64,000 nt of DNA from Azonexus sp. R2A61 (GCF_021401135.1 NZ_JACBFO010000002.1:372001-436000), one strand, 5' to 3'; shown: positions 1 to 9,609, counted from the first letter of the stretch. Notes: generated by a model from the sequence alone, not told the origin. Made by a program: numbers and translations.

Positions 1-917
1 GCGGTTCCTGGAACTCGAAGGTGAATTCAGCGTCGGCCAGTACCGGCGCGATCTTTTCCATACGGTCGAGCGCCTTGACCCGGCTCTGCGCCTGCTTGGC
101 CTTGCTCGCCTTGGCCTTGAAGCGGTTGATGAAGGACTGCAGGTGGGCGATCTTCTCGGCCTGACGCGCGGCAGTCGCCTGCTGCAGCACGATCTGCTCG
201 GCGCGCATGTCCTCGAACTTGCTGTAGTTGCCGCCGTAGCGGACCAGCTTGGCATTGTCGATGTGCAGCGTGACGCCGGTAATCGCATCGAGGAATTCGC
301 GGTCGTGGCTGATCATCACCAGCGTGCCCTGGTAACGCTTCAGCCAGGCTTCGAGCCAGACCAGTGCGTCCATGTCCAGGTGATTGGTCGGTTCGTCGAG
401 CAGCAGGATGTCGGACGGGCACATCAGCGCACGCGCCAGTTGCAGGCGCATGCGCCAGCCGCCGGAGAAGCTGTTGACCGGGTTGTGCAGCTCGGACACC
501 TTGAAGCCGAGGCCGAGGATCAGCGACTGGGCACGGGCCTCGGCGTCGTGTTCGCCGGCGTCGTTGAGCGCCATGTAGGCTTCGGCCATGCGCATGCCGT
601 CGTCGCTGGCCTCGGCAGCGGCGACCTCGTTACGCGCGGCGAGCAGCGGCGTGTCGCCGTCGATGACGAAGTCGGTGGCCGATTGCTCGGTTTCCGGCAT
701 GTCCTGGGCCACCTGGCCCATGCGCCATTGCTTGGGGATGCTGTAATCGCCGCCATCTTCGTGCAGCGTACCGTTCAACAGCGCGAACAGCGTCGACTTG
801 CCGGCGCCGTTGCGCCCGACCAGGCCGACCTTCTCGCCGGGATTGATGGTGACCGAGGCCTTGTCGAGCAGGACCTTCGAGCTGCGACGCAGCGTGACGT
901 TCTTGAGCGTGATCATG
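1..917 (-). CDS. ABC-F family ATPase, YheS-like (3' part beyond window)
   Basis: The first about 305 residues of a soluble ABC-F protein are present, and the gene runs off the left edge. The protein starts MITLKNVTLR. Walker A GRNGAGKST lies at about residues 34-42. The SFSGGWRMRLQLARAL signature and the Walker B DILLLDEPTNHLD follow, and then the basic inter-domain linker (KAKASKAKQAQSR) typical of the family. There are no membrane segments, so it is not a transporter. ABC-F proteins act on the ribosome during translation. The first domain reads closest to E. coli YheS rather than EttA or Uup. The second nucleotide-binding domain is outside the window, so the subgroup is not certain. Confidence 0.85.
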
Positions 918-989
918 GAGAGAGCTTTCCGGCACCCGGCCGCCGGCGACGCCAGCCTGGCCCGGGCGCCTCATGGCGCGAAGAAGGAC

Positions 990-1487
990 TCAGCGCTTGC
1001 GCGCCTTGGCCGGCGAACGACCCAGCGGCTTGCGCTGACGCTGGCCGGGACGGGCCTGGCCGGCCTCCGGTTTCGGTTTGTCGACCAGCAGGTTGCGGGC
1101 GCCGCTGGCGGCGACAGCCCGATGGGCCAGGATCGCCGCCCGCAAGGTTTCTGCAAGCAGCACGACGGGAACGCCATCGGCCGCCGGTCGGGCATTGGCC
1201 AGCAAACCCTTCAGTTCGAACAGACGCTCGGCAGGCGCGGCCTTGCGCGGCAGGCTTTCGATCAACGCTTCGGCGGCTGCGGTCAACGCCACGCCGGCCG
1301 GATTTCCCTGCAGCAGACCGTGACTGCCGAGCCGGACAAAGGCCTCGCTGAGCTTTTCCTCACCGGGAACGTTGCCCTGGATCAGGTCGATGGCGGCGAC
1401 GATCTCGCCGGGTTCGGCCGGACGCCGCTTGGCCGCCAGCGAAGTGGCGAGCAGCAGGAGAACGTCGACATCATGGACGGAGGACAT
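990..1487 (-). CDS. hypothetical protein with basic C-terminus
   Basis: This is a 165-residue protein starting MSSVHDVDVLLLLATSL. It has GC-rich codon use like its neighbours and sits just upstream of the ABC-F gene on the same strand (72 bp apart), so the two may be co-transcribed. The N-terminal 90 residues look helical, with a possible winged-helix pattern. The last 30 residues are Lys/Arg/Pro/Gln-rich (KPKPEAGQ, QRQRKPLGR, PAKARKR), suggesting nucleic-acid or ribosome binding. I do not recognise the family. The ATG at 1487 is preferred over upstream in-frame starts because the sequence before it does not read like a conserved protein. Confidence 0.6.
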   Translation of the reverse strand: MSSVHDVDVLLLLATSLAAKRRPAEPGEIVAAIDLIQGNVPGEEKLSEAFVRLGSHGLLQGNPAGVALTAAAEALIESLPRKAAPAERLFELKGLLANARPAADGVPVVLLAETLRAAILAHRAVAASGARNLLVDKPKPEAGQARPGQRQRKPLGRSPAKARKR

Positions 1488-1651
1488 GGATGACCTTTGC
1501 AGAGAAATACGCCTGGGCGGCAGGGCCGGCAGTGTAGTGCCGAAATGCCCGGCGTGTCCGCCCGGCGCAACAATAAATCCCGCCGCGGCCGGCCGTTGCC
1601 CTGCCGAAAAACGCCGGAAGCCGCCCCCCGGCGGCAATCCGGCCGACGCCA

Positions 1652-2668
1652 CTAAAACGCGCTTTCGGCCAGGTTGCGCTGCTCGATCAGGTCGCGCACG
1701 CTGGCGTTGGCCGGCGGATCGATACCCAGCGTACAGACGCCCGGCACATATTCCTCGTCACGCCCGCTGAGCAGCGGGCATTGGGCGAACAGTTCGGCGG
1801 CCCAATCGGAAAACGCCCGCACCTTGGGCGACAGGTGGCGGTTCTGCGGATAGAGCACCGAGATCGGCAAGGGTTCGGGCCGCCACTGCGGCAGGATTTC
1901 AACCAGTTCGCCGCGCTCCAGGTAAGGCAGTGCCATGAAGCGCGCCGCCTGGACCAGGCCGAAGCCCTGCAGCGCCAGCGCCATGTAGGCTTCGGCGTCG
2001 TTGACGGCGATCGAACCGGGCACCTTGACGTGCTGCAACTGGCCGTCGACCACGTGGTCCCAGTCGATGATGCGGCCGGTCCGGGCCGAGAAGTAATGGA
2101 CCGCCTGGTGGGCGTCCAGGTCTTCCAGCGTCTGCGGCGTGCCGCAGCGTTCGAAATAAGCGGGCGCCCCGCAGGTGACGAAGTTGATGCTGCCGATGCG
2201 CCGGGCGACCAGCGTGGAATCGATCAGCTCGCCGCCGCGGATCACGCAATCGACCGCCTCCTGCACCAGATCGACCGGCCGGTCGCTCATGCCGATGACC
2301 AGGTCGATGTCAGGATAGCGCTGGCGGAACTCGCACAGCTTGGGAATCAGGATCAGCCGCCCGATGATCGTCGGCACGTCGATGCGCAGCCGTCCCTGAG
2401 GTCGTTGTGCAACGTCGCGGAAGGCGGCCTCCATTTCTTCCAGGTCGCCGAGCAGGCGCGCGCAACGCTCGTAGTAGGCGGCGCCGTCCGGCGTCAGGCT
2501 GACGCTGCGCGTGGTGCGGTTGAGCAGGCGCACGCGCAGCAGGTTCTCCAGCCCCTGGATGGTCGTCGTCACCGTGGCGCGCGGCAGACCGAGATTGTCG
2601 GCGGCACGGCTGAAGCTGCGCGCATCGACAACGGCCAGATACACCTTCATGGCTTGAAAACGGTCCAT
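1652..2668 (-). CDS. LysR-family transcriptional regulator
   Basis: A 338-residue LysR regulator. The N-terminal helix-turn-helix lies in about residues 1-60 (MDRFQAMKVYLAVVDARSFS, then LPRATVTTTIQGLE and LLNRTTRSVSLT). A periplasmic-binding-like effector domain follows (RLRIDVPTIIGRLILIP, DLVIGMSDRPVDLVQEAVDC). It is somewhat longer than usual at the C-terminus. It is divergent from the hydrolase/RND efflux operon starting at 2807, so it most likely controls that operon. This is the arrangement of mexT with mexEF-oprN, although the protein resembles the CrgA/DhcR-type branch rather than MexT itself. The effector is unknown. Confidence 0.88.
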   Translation of the reverse strand: MDRFQAMKVYLAVVDARSFSRAADNLGLPRATVTTTIQGLENLLRVRLLNRTTRSVSLTPDGAAYYERCARLLGDLEEMEAAFRDVAQRPQGRLRIDVPTIIGRLILIPKLCEFRQRYPDIDLVIGMSDRPVDLVQEAVDCVIRGGELIDSTLVARRIGSINFVTCGAPAYFERCGTPQTLEDLDAHQAVHYFSARTGRIIDWDHVVDGQLQHVKVPGSIAVNDAEAYMALALQGFGLVQAARFMALPYLERGELVEILPQWRPEPLPISVLYPQNRHLSPKVRAFSDWAAELFAQCPLLSGRDEEYVPGVCTLGIDPPANASVRDLIEQRNLAESAF

Positions 2669-2707
2669 CGCGGGTTTCCTTTCCGGAGAAAAACATCACG
2701 GGAAACA

Positions 2708-2729
2708 TTATTCGCCCAAACCGAATAGT
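2708..2729. promoter_or_regulatory. candidate LysR operator between divergent genes
   Basis: The intergenic region 2669-2806 contains the inverted repeat ATTCG-N7-CGAAT (2710-2714 and 2722-2726), which fits the T-N11-A LysR box. It lies between the LysR gene and the divergent hydrolase/efflux operon, in an AT-richer stretch. A TTGTCA hexamer (2731-2736) and a TATAAC hexamer (2762-2767) lie between it and the operon, but their spacing is too long for one standard promoter. Assignment is by position and symmetry only. Confidence 0.35.
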
Positions 2730-2806
2730 GTTGTCAAACTGCGTGTATTTATTCATATCAATATAACACCCAGAATGCATCCACCCCAACCGCCCCTGCG
2801 CTTGCC

Positions 2807-3643
2807 ATGGATGCCACCCCCACCAACAACGACCGGAATGCTGCGGTCCACGTCGAAGACCGGCTGATTTCCGGCTACCTCGACAGCCTGTCGGCCCGCC
2901 TCTACCGGCCGGCCGGCGACGAAAGCCTGCTGCCGGCCGTGCTCTACCTGCACGGCGGCGGCTTCGTCGCCGGCTCGCTCGACGAGGCCGACGTCACCGC
3001 CCGCGCCCTCGCCGCGCAAGCCCGGATCGCCGTGCTCTCGCTCGACTACTCGCTGGCCCCGCGCCACCCCTTCCCTGCTGCGCCGGAAGACGCCCACGCC
3101 GCGCTGCGCTGGCTGGCCCGCCACGCCGCCGACCTGCGCCTCGACGCGCAGCGGCTGGCCGTGGCCGGCGACGATGCTGGCGGCAACATCGCCGCCGCCG
3201 CTGCGCTGATCGCCCGCGACCGCAACGGCCCGGCGCTGGCCGCCCAGGTGCTGATCGGCCCGATGCTCGACCCGAGCATGACGCTGCTCGGCGACGCCGA
3301 GCGCCTGCGCTCCGACCTCAAGCCGCAGACCTGCGCCCAGCGTTACGCGCAATACCTGCCACGCACCCAGGAACGCCTGCACCCCTACGCCTCGCCGCTG
3401 ACCTCGCGCCGCCTGCACGAGTTGCCGCCGACCTACCTGGCGACCGCCAAGTGCGACGTGCTGCATTGCGAGGCCGAGCACTACGCCACAGCGCTGATCG
3501 CCGCCGGCGTGCCGACCCAGATCACCCGCTTCGACGTCCGTCACGAAGAACTGGCACAGCACCCGCCGCTGCTCGTCGAAGCCGCCGGCTTCCTGCGCCA
3601 GCGCCTGCACACCGCTTCTGTCTCTCCCTTATCCCAGCCCTGA
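2807..3643 (+). CDS. alpha/beta-hydrolase of the HSL/Aes type with Asp at the nucleophile position
   Basis: A 278-residue cytoplasmic alpha/beta-hydrolase. The oxyanion-hole motif HGGGF is present at about residue 49 and the fold matches hormone-sensitive-lipase-type esterases. The nucleophile elbow reads GDDAGGN instead of GDSAGGN (bases around 3168-3188), so the catalytic Ser is Asp. The acidic residue (KCDVLHCEAEHYA) and the C-terminal His (FDVRHEE) of the triad appear to be present. It is the first gene of an apparent operon with RND efflux genes (11 bp gap to the adaptor) and faces a divergent LysR regulator. It may process a substrate of the pump, or may no longer be an esterase. The start at 2807 is the first ATG in frame. 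Confidence 0.8.
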   Translation: MDATPTNNDRNAAVHVEDRLISGYLDSLSARLYRPAGDESLLPAVLYLHGGGFVAGSLDEADVTARALAAQARIAVLSLDYSLAPRHPFPAAPEDAHAALRWLARHAADLRLDAQRLAVAGDDAGGNIAAAAALIARDRNGPALAAQVLIGPMLDPSMTLLGDAERLRSDLKPQTCAQRYAQYLPRTQERLHPYASPLTSRRLHELPPTYLATAKCDVLHCEAEHYATALIAAGVPTQITRFDVRHEELAQHPPLLVEAAGFLRQRLHTASVSPLSQP

Positions 3644-3654
3644 AGGAAAACAAA

Positions 3655-4875
3655 ATGTCCCTCCCCAACTTCTCCCGCCATCATCCCAAGTCCAGAAGGA
3701 CGACCATCTGCCTGGCACTGGCCGGCATCGTCGCCGTCACGGCCGCCGCCTGGGGCCTCTCCGGCGGCAACGAGGCGCACGCCAACGCCCCGGCCGCCGC
3801 CCAGGCCACGCCGGTCGACGTCGCCAGCGTGGTCAGCCGCAACCTCGTCGACTGGCAGTATTTCTCCGGCCGTCTGGAAGCTGTGGATCGCGTCGAGATC
3901 CGCCCGCAGGTCTCCGGCATCCTGACCGCCGTGCATTTCAAGGACGGCGCCATCGTCAAGAAGGGCGACCTGCTGTTTACCATCGACCAGCGCCCCTACG
4001 CCGCCGAGGTCGCCCGCGCCCAGGCCCAGGCCAGCGCCGCCGAGGCGCGCGCCACCTACACCGCCTCCGAACTGGCGCGCGCCGAGCGCCTGCTGGCCGA
4101 CAACGCCATCGCCAAGCGCGACTTCGAGGAAAAACAGAACGCCGCGCGCGACGGCGCCGCCAGCCTGCAAGCCGCCCAGGCCGCGCTGCGCGTGGCCAAG
4201 CTGAACCTCGAATACACGCAGATCGTCGCGCCCATCGGCGGGCGCATGTCGCGTGCCGAAATCACCGTCGGCAATCTGGTCACCGCCAACGGCGGCCCGG
4301 CGCTGAGCACCGTCGTCTCGTCGGACCGCATCTACGCCGCCTTCGACGTCGACGAGCAGAGCTTCCTGCGCTACGTCAATCCGGCCCGCACGGCAAAGGG
4401 CACTGCCCTGCCGGTCGGGCTCGGCCTGGCCAACGAGGACGGCTACCCGCTGGAAGGCCAGATCCACTCGGTCGACAACCGCCTGGACACCACCTCCGGC
4501 ACGATCCGCGTGCGCGCCGTCTTCGACAACGCCGACGGCCGCCTGGTGCCCGGCCTCTACGCCCGCATCCGCCTGGGCGGCGGCCAGGAACGGCAGGCCC
4601 TGCTGATCAACGAGAAGGCCGTCGGCACCGACCAGGACAAGCGCTTCGTGCTGGTCGTCGGCCCGGACAACAAGACCGAGTACCGCGAAGTGCACACCGG
4701 CGCCACGCAGAACGGCCTGCTCATCGTCGACCGCGGCCTGCAGGCCGGCGAACGCATCGTGGTCAACGGCCTGCAGCGCGTGCGCCCCGGCGACGCCGTC
4801 AGCCCCAACGCCGCCGAGATGAGCGGCGGCGCGGCCAAGGCCGCGGCTGACGGCACGGCAAAACAAGCCGGCTGA
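3655..4875 (+). CDS. RND efflux periplasmic adaptor, MexE-like
   Basis: A 406-residue membrane-fusion protein. A basic N-terminus is followed by a hydrophobic signal/anchor segment (TICLALAGIVAVTAAAWGL) and then the lipoyl/barrel-sandwich hybrid region (FSGRLEAVDRVEIRPQVSG, VHFKDGAIVKKGDLLFTID). An alpha-hairpin rich in Ala/Glu/Arg and beta-barrel repeats follow (APIGGRMSRAEITVGNLV). It would link the inner-membrane pump at 4902 with the outer-membrane channel at 8110. The start ATG at 3655 follows GAAGGAAAAC, a good ribosome-binding site; the in-frame extension to 3451 overlaps the hydrolase gene and is not used. The family match is to MexE-type adaptors of amphenicol/quinolone pumps; actual substrates are not readable. 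Confidence 0.92.
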   Translation: MSLPNFSRHHPKSRRTTICLALAGIVAVTAAAWGLSGGNEAHANAPAAAQATPVDVASVVSRNLVDWQYFSGRLEAVDRVEIRPQVSGILTAVHFKDGAIVKKGDLLFTIDQRPYAAEVARAQAQASAAEARATYTASELARAERLLADNAIAKRDFEEKQNAARDGAASLQAAQAALRVAKLNLEYTQIVAPIGGRMSRAEITVGNLVTANGGPALSTVVSSDRIYAAFDVDEQSFLRYVNPARTAKGTALPVGLGLANEDGYPLEGQIHSVDNRLDTTSGTIRVRAVFDNADGRLVPGLYARIRLGGGQERQALLINEKAVGTDQDKRFVLVVGPDNKTEYREVHTGATQNGLLIVDRGLQAGERIVVNGLQRVRPGDAVSPNAAEMSGGAAKAAADGTAKQAG

Positions 4876-4901
4876 ACCATGCATAAAAACGAAAGCAAGC
4901 C

Positions 4902-7900
4902 ATGAACATCTCAAAATTCTTCATCGACCGGCCGATCTTTGCCGGCGTGATCTCGATCCTGATCCTGCTGGCCGGCATCCTTGCTGCCTTCAAGCTGCCG
5001 ATCTCGGAATACCCCGAGGTCGTGCCGCCCTCGGTGGTCGTCCGCGCCCAGTACCCGGGCGCCAACCCCAAGGTGATCGCCGAAACGGTGGCGGCGCCGC
5101 TGGAAGAGTCGATCAACGGCGTCGAGAACATGCTCTACATGCAGTCGCAGGCCAACAGCGACGGCAACCTGACTGTCACGGTCAACTTCCAGTTGGGCGT
5201 CGATCCCGACAAGGCCCAGCAACTGGTGCAGAACCGCGTCTCGCAGGCCCTGCCGCGCCTGCCCGAGGACGTGCAGCGCCTGGGCGTGACGACGATCAAG
5301 AGCTCGCCGACGCTGACCATGGTGGTGCACCTGACCTCGCCGGACGACCGTTACGACATGACCTACCTGCGCAACTACGCGGTGCTCAACGTCAAGGACC
5401 GGCTGGCGCGCATCCAGGGCGTCGGCGAGGTCGGCCTGTTCGGCTCCGGCAACTACGCCATGCGCGTCTGGCTCGATCCGGGCAAGGTGGCCCAACGCAA
5501 CCTGAGCGCCGCCGAGGTGGTACGCGCCATCCGCGAGCAGAACGTGCAGGTCGCCGCCGGCACCCTCGGCGCTTCGCCGACCCTCGCCGACGTGCCGCTG
5601 CAACTGAACGTCAATGCCCAGGGCCGGTTGAAGAGCGCCGAGGAATTCGCCGACATCATCCTGAAGTCTTCGTCCGACGGCGGCATCACCCGCCTCGGCG
5701 ACGTCGCCCGCGTCGAACTGGCGGCGGCCGAATACGGCCTGCGCGCACTGCTCGACAACAAGCAGGCGGTGGCCATCCCGATCTTCCAGGCACCCGGCGC
5801 CAACGCGCTGCAAGTCTCCAGCGGCGTGCGCGAGGCGATGAAGGAGCTGGCCAAGGATTTCCCGGATTCGGTCAAATACGACATCGTCTACGACCCGACG
5901 CAGTTCGTGCGTGCCTCCATCGAAGCCGTCGTGCATACGCTGCTCGAAGCCATCGCCCTGGTCGTGCTGGTAGTCATCGTCTTCCTGCAGACCTGGCGGG
6001 CCTCGATCATCCCGCTGCTGGCCGTGCCGGTGTCCATCGTCGGCACCTTCTCGCTGATGCTCGGCTTCGGCTACTCGATCAACGCGCTGTCGCTGTTCGG
6101 CATGGTGCTGGCCATCGGCATCGTCGTCGATGACGCCATCGTCGTCGTCGAAAACGTCGAGCGCAACATCGAGGCCGGGCTGACGCCGCGCGAGGCCACC
6201 TACCGGGCCATGCGTGAAGTGTCCGGACCCATCGTCGCCATCGCCCTGACGCTGGTCGCGGTGTTCGTGCCGCTGGCCTTCATGACCGGCCTGACCGGCC
6301 AGTTCTACAAGCAGTTCGCCATGACCATCGCCATCTCGACGGTGATCTCGGCGGTCAATTCGCTGACCCTGTCGCCGGCCTTGGCCGCGCTGCTGTTGAA
6401 GGGCCACGGCGAGAAGCCGGACTGGCTGACGGTGCAGATGGACCGCTACCTCGGCGGTTTCTTCGGTGCCTTCAACCGCTTCTTCAACCGTTCCTCGGAG
6501 CGCTACGGTCACGGCGTCACCGGCATCATCTCGCACAAGGCCGGGGCCATCGGCGTCTACCTGGTGCTGATCGCCGGGGCCATCGGCCTGTCCTACGTCG
6601 TGCCCGGCGGCTTCGTGCCCGGCCAGGACAAGCAGTACCTGGTCAGCTTCACGCAACTGCCGAATGGCGCCTCGCTGGACCGCACCGAAGCCGTCATCCG
6701 CAAGATGAGCGAGATCGCCCTCGAACAGCCCGGCGTCGAGCACGCCATCGCCTTCCCCGGCCTGTCGATCAACGGCTTCACCAACAGCTCCAGCGCCGGC
6801 ATCGTCTTCGTCGGACTGAAGCCCTTCGACGAGCGCAAAGGCAAGGAACTGTCGGCCGGCGCCATCGCCGGGGCGCTGAACCAGAAATTCTCGGCCATCC
6901 AGGAAGGCTTCATCGCCACCTTCCCGCCCCCGCCGGTGATGGGCCTGGGCACGGTCGGCGGTTTCAAGATGCAGATCGAGGATCGCGGTTCGGTCGGCTA
7001 CGCCGAGCTGAACGAAGCGGCCAACGCCTTCATGGCGGCCGCCGCCAAGGAACCGGCGCTCGGCCCGATGTTCTCCAGCTACCAGATCAACGTGCCGCAG
7101 ATCGACGTCGATCTCGACCGCACCAAGGCCAAGCAGCTAGGCATCTCGGTCACCGACGTCTTCGACACCATGCAGATCTACCTCGGCTCGCAGTACGTCA
7201 ACGACTTCAACCGCTTCGGCCGCGTCTATCAGGTGCGCGCCCAGGCCGACGCGCCCTTCCGCGCCCATCCGGAAGACATCGGCCAGTTGAAGGTCCGCAA
7301 CGCGGCCGGCGAAATGGTGCCGCTGTCCTCGCTGGTGCAGGTGAAGAAGACCTTCGGGCCGGAAATGGTCGTGCGCTACAACGGCTACACGGCGGCCGAC
7401 ATCAACGGCGGCCCGGCCCCCGGCTATTCCTCGTCACAGGCCGAGGCGGCGGCCGAGCGGGTGGCGGCGGCGACGCTGCCGCGCGGCGTCAAGTTCGAAT
7501 GGACCGACCTGACCTACCAGAAAATCCTGGCAGGCAACGCCGGCATCTGGGTGTTCCCGATCAGCGTGCTGCTGGTCTTCCTGGTGCTCGCCGCGCAATA
7601 CGAGAGCCTGACGCTGCCGCTGGCCGTCATCCTGATCGTGCCGACCAGCCTGTTCGCGGCGCTGACCGGCGTCTGGCTGACCGGCGGCGACAACAACATC
7701 TTCACCCAGATCGGGCTGATGGTGCTGGTCGGGCTGGCCTGCAAGAACGCCATCCTCATCGTCGAATTCGCCCGCGAGCTGGAAATGCAGGGCAGCACGC
7801 CGGTGCAGGCGGCGATCAACGCCAGCCGCCTGCGGCTGCGCCCGATCCTGATGACTTCCATCGCCTTCATCATGGGTGTCGTGCCGCTCGTGCTGTCCTC

Positions 7901-8105
7901 CGGCGCCGGTGCCGAGATGCGCCACGCCATGGGCATCGCCGTGTTCTTCGGCATGCTCGGCGTGACGCTGTTCGGCCTCTTCCTGACGCCGGTGTTCTAC
8001 GTGCTGCTGCGCACGCTGGACAAGAAGCACAAGCTGCATTCCGCCGCCCATCACGACGCCCCGCTGGTGGCCGGCCCGTCCGCCTACCACGCGCCCCAGG
8101 AGTAA
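4902..8105 (+). CDS. RND multidrug efflux permease, MexF-like
   Basis: A 1067-residue inner-membrane proton-driven RND pump of the HAE-1 family. It starts MNISKFFIDRPIFAGVISIL. Features include the GMVLAIGIVVDDAIVVVEN segment in TM4 carrying the Asp pair of the proton relay, a large periplasmic loop after TM1, and a second half-repeat with another loop. The C-terminal TM block contains FTQIGLMVLVGLACKNAILIVEF. Length and order of elements are those of an intact HAE-1 pump. It is 26 bp downstream of the adaptor gene and 4 bp upstream of the outer-membrane gene. The sequence is close to MexF/BmeB-type pumps, which export chloramphenicol, fluoroquinolones or aromatic compounds; which applies here cannot be told. 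Confidence 0.94.
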   Translation: MNISKFFIDRPIFAGVISILILLAGILAAFKLPISEYPEVVPPSVVVRAQYPGANPKVIAETVAAPLEESINGVENMLYMQSQANSDGNLTVTVNFQLGVDPDKAQQLVQNRVSQALPRLPEDVQRLGVTTIKSSPTLTMVVHLTSPDDRYDMTYLRNYAVLNVKDRLARIQGVGEVGLFGSGNYAMRVWLDPGKVAQRNLSAAEVVRAIREQNVQVAAGTLGASPTLADVPLQLNVNAQGRLKSAEEFADIILKSSSDGGITRLGDVARVELAAAEYGLRALLDNKQAVAIPIFQAPGANALQVSSGVREAMKELAKDFPDSVKYDIVYDPTQFVRASIEAVVHTLLEAIALVVLVVIVFLQTWRASIIPLLAVPVSIVGTFSLMLGFGYSINALSLFGMVLAIGIVVDDAIVVVENVERNIEAGLTPREATYRAMREVSGPIVAIALTLVAVFVPLAFMTGLTGQFYKQFAMTIAISTVISAVNSLTLSPALAALLLKGHGEKPDWLTVQMDRYLGGFFGAFNRFFNRSSERYGHGVTGIISHKAGAIGVYLVLIAGAIGLSYVVPGGFVPGQDKQYLVSFTQLPNGASLDRTEAVIRKMSEIALEQPGVEHAIAFPGLSINGFTNSSSAGIVFVGLKPFDERKGKELSAGAIAGALNQKFSAIQEGFIATFPPPPVMGLGTVGGFKMQIEDRGSVGYAELNEAANAFMAAAAKEPALGPMFSSYQINVPQIDVDLDRTKAKQLGISVTDVFDTMQIYLGSQYVNDFNRFGRVYQVRAQADAPFRAHPEDIGQLKVRNAAGEMVPLSSLVQVKKTFGPEMVVRYNGYTAADINGGPAPGYSSSQAEAAAERVAAATLPRGVKFEWTDLTYQKILAGNAGIWVFPISVLLVFLVLAAQYESLTLPLAVILIVPTSLFAALTGVWLTGGDNNIFTQIGLMVLVGLACKNAILIVEFARELEMQGSTPVQAAINASRLRLRPILMTSIAFIMGVVPLVLSSGAGAEMRHAMGIAVFFGMLGVTLFGLFLTPVFYVLLRTLDKKHKLHSAAHHDAPLVAGPSAYHAPQE

Positions 8106-8109
8106 GACC

Positions 8110-9555
8110 ATGAACCAGAAACCCATCCTGACGAGCGCCCTGCTGGCCAGCCTGCTGATCCTCGCCGGCTGCTCGCTGGCCCCGACCTACCAGCGCCCCG
8201 AAACGGCCGTTCCCGCCGCGTACAAGGAAGCCCCGGCGGCCGACGCCACCGTCGGCGAGCAGTGGAAGCTGGCCCAGCCGTCCGATGCCGCCGCGCGCGG
8301 CGAGTGGTGGCAGGTGTTCGGCGACGCCACGCTGAACGACCTTGAACAGCAGGCGCTGGCCGCCAACCAGAGCCTCAAGGCCGCCGCCGCCCGCCTCGGC
8401 CAGGCGCGTGCGCTGGAACGAAACGCCCGCGCCGCGCTGTTCCCGCAGGTCGGCGTCGGCTTCGGGCCGACCCGCCAGCAAGCTTCGCCGGCCTCGCAAG
8501 GCCTGCCGGCCGACGCCGATACCAGCGCCACCACGCTGTGGCGCGGCCAGGCGACCTTCGCCTGGGAAGCCGACCTGTTCGGCCGCCTGGGCAGCGCCGC
8601 CGACGCCGCGCGGCTCGACGCCGAGCGCGACGAGGCGCTGTTCCGCTCGACGCTGCTGAGCCTGCAGGCCGACGTGGCACAGGCCTATTTCCTGGTGCGC
8701 GAACTGGACGGCCTGCGCGCGCTCTACGCCGACACCGTCAAATTGCGCCAGGAAACGCTGCAATTGTTCCAGCGCCGCTACGACGCCGGCGACATCGGCG
8801 AGCTGGAGCTGGCGCGCGCCCGCACCGAACTGGCCTCGGCCGAGGCCGAAGCCGACGGCGTGGCACGCCAGCGGGCGGTCGCCGAACACGCGCTGGCCAT
8901 CCTGCTGGGCAAGACGCCGGCCGAGTTCAGCCTGCCGCCGCAAGCCATCGTCCGCCTCAAGGTCGGCGTGCCGGCCGGCCTGCCCTCGGCCCTGCTCGAA
9001 CGGCGTCCGGACATCGCCGCCGCCGAGCGCAGCATGGCCGCCGCCAACGAACGCATCGGCGCCGCCCGTGCCGCCTACTTCCCGCGCATCAGCCTGACCG
9101 GCAGCTACGGTTACGAGTCGGCCGGCCTCGGCGACCTGTTCAAGACAGCCAGCCAGGCCTATGTGCTCGGGCCGCTGGTCGGCACCCTGCTCAGCCTGCC
9201 GATCTTCGACGGCGGCGCCCGCGCGGCCGGTGTCGAGCGGGCCAATGCGGCGCACCAGGAAGCGGTCGCCAATTACCGCCAGTCCATCCTGCAGGCCTTC
9301 AAGGAAGTCGAGGACAACCTCGCCCACCTGCGCATCCTGGACGGCCAGAACGCCGCGCAGGACCGCGCGGTCAGCGCCGCCGGACGGGCCGCCCAGCTAT
9401 CGCACATCCAGTATCGCGAAGGGGCGATCAGCTACCTGAGCGTGATCGATGCCGACCGCAGCGTGCTGCAGCAGCAACGCGCCGCGGTAACGCTGGACGG
9501 CGAACGGGCGCGCGCCACGGTCAATCTGGTCCGGGCGCTCGGCGGCGGCTGGTAG
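8110..9555 (+). CDS. outer-membrane efflux lipoprotein, NodT/OprN family
   Basis: A 481-residue TolC-like channel protein. The N-terminus is a lipoprotein signal with lipobox LILAGC, so Cys would be lipidated near residue 21. Two homologous outer-membrane efflux repeats follow, with Ala/Leu-rich coiled coils (SLKAAAARLGQARALERNAR, and a second one near QAFKEVEDNLAHLRILDGQN). The motif LLERRPDIAAAERSMAAANE is characteristic of the NodT family. It is the last gene of the tripartite efflux operon, with 4 bp after the pump stop. Together with 3655 and 4902 it makes a complete envelope-spanning machine. Confidence 0.93.
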   Translation: MNQKPILTSALLASLLILAGCSLAPTYQRPETAVPAAYKEAPAADATVGEQWKLAQPSDAAARGEWWQVFGDATLNDLEQQALAANQSLKAAAARLGQARALERNARAALFPQVGVGFGPTRQQASPASQGLPADADTSATTLWRGQATFAWEADLFGRLGSAADAARLDAERDEALFRSTLLSLQADVAQAYFLVRELDGLRALYADTVKLRQETLQLFQRRYDAGDIGELELARARTELASAEAEADGVARQRAVAEHALAILLGKTPAEFSLPPQAIVRLKVGVPAGLPSALLERRPDIAAAERSMAAANERIGAARAAYFPRISLTGSYGYESAGLGDLFKTASQAYVLGPLVGTLLSLPIFDGGARAAGVERANAAHQEAVANYRQSILQAFKEVEDNLAHLRILDGQNAAQDRAVSAAGRAAQLSHIQYREGAISYLSVIDADRSVLQQQRAAVTLDGERARATVNLVRALGGGW

Positions 9556-9569
9556 CGCGCGAGGAAAAC

Positions 9570-9600
9570 CGGCGGTGCGGGCACCGGCGCCCCACCGCCG
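9570..9600. terminator. weak hairpin between convergent genes
   Basis: CGGCGGTG (9570-9577) and CACCGCCG (9593-9600) form an 8-bp GC-only stem with a 15-base loop. It lies between the stop of the efflux operon and the stop of the convergent tag gene. There is no T-run, so it is at best a poor intrinsic terminator; it could also be an mRNA end structure. Confidence 0.3.
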
Positions 9601-9609
9601 CAGGCGGCG

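Noticed and set aside
3451-3654. N-terminal extension of the RND adaptor into the hydrolase gene
   Set aside because: It would overlap the hydrolase by almost 200 bp and hide the signal/anchor segment; a good ribosome-binding site precedes ATG 3655.
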